NCBI GenBank assembly: GCA_025936595.1
Contig: JAICTB010000167.1
Span: forward strand, 1 to 5,340
DNA length: 5,340 nt
Origin: Thermoleophilia bacterium
GTDB lineage: Bacteria > Actinomycetota > Thermoleophilia > Gaiellales > Gaiellaceae
Reading direction: 5' to 3'
Position 1 is the stretch's first letter. Every line of letters starts with the position of its first letter. Made by a program: the position numbers and the translations under genes. Shown here one piece after another: positions 4,586 to 5,340 of the stretch. The notes under the pieces are model-generated. The model saw only the letters and a program-made list of their open reading frames with translations. It was not told where the DNA came from and did no database searches.

Positions 4586-5340
4586 TTGCGCCATGCCGCT
4601 TTTGCCGTCGTTCTTGCCGTAGCCGCCGTGTTTGCGTCGACCGCGAACGCGTCGCAGCTGATCGACCGGAACGCGACGAACGTCAAGCTCGCGGTCAACG
4701 CGAAAGGGGAAGCGCTGATCACGTTTCGCGACGCCGGCAAGGTGAAGCACGTGCTCGCCTGGGGCGCGGTCAACGCCATCGCGCCGACGCGCGCGCGTCC
4801 GCAGGTCGAGTTCAAGCTCGACTACGCGGGCGGCTGGGGCCGCTACCACAAGAACTACTACAAGACGTTCGGCACGACGTGCGGCGCCTATGACGGGCCG
4901 CCGCTCGCGTGGAAGGTGACCGCATGCAAGGCGCCCGACGGGTCGTACTGGGCGCTCCAGTCCTGGCAGCGGATGCTGCCGAACTACGGCGTGACGCCGA
5001 CGGCGAAGTCGGCCGTGTGGGAGCTTCGCCTCTCGCACTGGACCGGCGACCTGCCCGTCCTGACGATTGACACGGACTGGGCGTGGCACCAGTGGGATCA
5101 CCTCTTCGGCACGTTCACCTACGGCGACAGCCCGGTCTACGGCTTCCGCGCGACGCCGGGCGGCAACCCGCTCGACACCTTCGGCCGCAACATCTACGTC
5201 GACACGTTCGACTCGACGTACGGCAAGGGGTGGAAGCGCGAGAACAGCTTCCTCGCGCACACGAACACCGGAGCGTTCTGTTACAGCTTCAACCCGCACG
5301 GCGCGCACCCGGCGGGCAAGGGCACGAAGTACCGCGCGAC
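4586..5340 (+). CDS. Secreted Trp/Tyr-rich protein B (paralogue of A; 3' end outside window)
   Basis: An open frame of 251 codons plus two bases runs off the right edge. It starts at TTG with GAAGGAG 7 nt upstream. Residues 1-22 form a signal peptide (core AAFAVVLAVAAVFA, cleavage likely after ANA before Ser23). The mature protein matches protein A over its whole visible length, about half identical by eye: ALITFR (43-48), WGAVNA (59-64), KLDYAGGW (77-84), CKAPDGSYWALQSWQR (114-129), LSHWTG (149-154), PVYG (183-186), RNIYVDTFDSTYGKGW (201-216) and FCYSF (231-235). Cysteines 99, 114 and 232 match A's 104, 119 and 238, with spacings of 15 and 118 against 15 and 119. A fourth cysteine matching A's Cys310 would lie beyond the edge. 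The aromatic-rich, beta-like composition suggests a compact extracellular or cell-envelope domain, but I recognise no catalytic motif. The divergent antiporter gene starts 110 bp away, so co-regulation is possible but not shown. Confidence 0.82.
   Translation, partial: MRHAAFAVVLAVAAVFASTANASQLIDRNATNVKLAVNAKGEALITFRDAGKVKHVLAWGAVNAIAPTRARPQVEFKLDYAGGWGRYHKNYYKTFGTTCGAYDGPPLAWKVTACKAPDGSYWALQSWQRMLPNYGVTPTAKSAVWELRLSHWTGDLPVLTIDTDWAWHQWDHLFGTFTYGDSPVYGFRATPGGNPLDTFGRNIYVDTFDSTYGKGWKRENSFLAHTNTGAFCYSFNPHGAHPAGKGTKYRA

Noticed and set aside
3232..4815. Minus-strand 527-codon open frame overlapping the antiporter
   Set aside because: Frame-shifted relative to the antiporter, whose own frame has clear transmembrane segments and both alpha repeats; this product is Arg-rich noise.

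Overview
The window is strongly GC-rich DNA with dense coding, almost no intergenic space and G/C-ending codons. Together with DUF4383-type and DUF6197-like proteins, and a Trp/Tyr-rich secreted family that I associate with Thermoleophilia (Gaiellales/Solirubrobacterales), this suggests an actinobacterium of that deep-branching class. The assignment is inferred from family content and base composition; there is no marker gene in the window.

Layout, left to right: (1) the C-terminal end of an unrecognised gene (+, to 161), followed by a 185-bp gap holding a frame that continues past the stop and an 8-bp GC-rich inverted repeat; (2) a probable two-gene operon (+): a DUF6197-like soluble protein (347-715) and a DUF4383-type four-helix membrane protein (729-1148); (3) an XdhC/CoxI-family molybdoenzyme maturation factor (-, 1145-2062), whose stop overlaps the stop of the DUF4383 gene inside a CTAG palindrome and whose start abuts or overlaps the start of the next gene; (4) an acidic helical hypothetical protein (+, 2061-2468), followed at once by secreted protein A (+, 2486-3433); (5) a CaCA/CAX-type cation/proton antiporter (-, 3438-4475), tail to tail with A; (6) secreted protein B (+, from TTG 4586, running off the right edge), a paralogue of A with a strong Shine-Dalgarno sequence.

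The most distinctive feature is the pair of secreted paralogues A and B flanking the antiporter. Both have a 22-residue signal peptide, three cysteines at almost the same spacing and a shared 16-residue block that is nearly invariant. I do not recognise a characterised function for them. The XdhC-like gene has no molybdenum hydroxylase structural gene in view. Several genes have a TANNNT hexamer 6-8 nt before the best start codon, suggesting leaderless transcription alongside genes with classical Shine-Dalgarno sites. I see no tRNA, rRNA, CRISPR array or insertion sequence.
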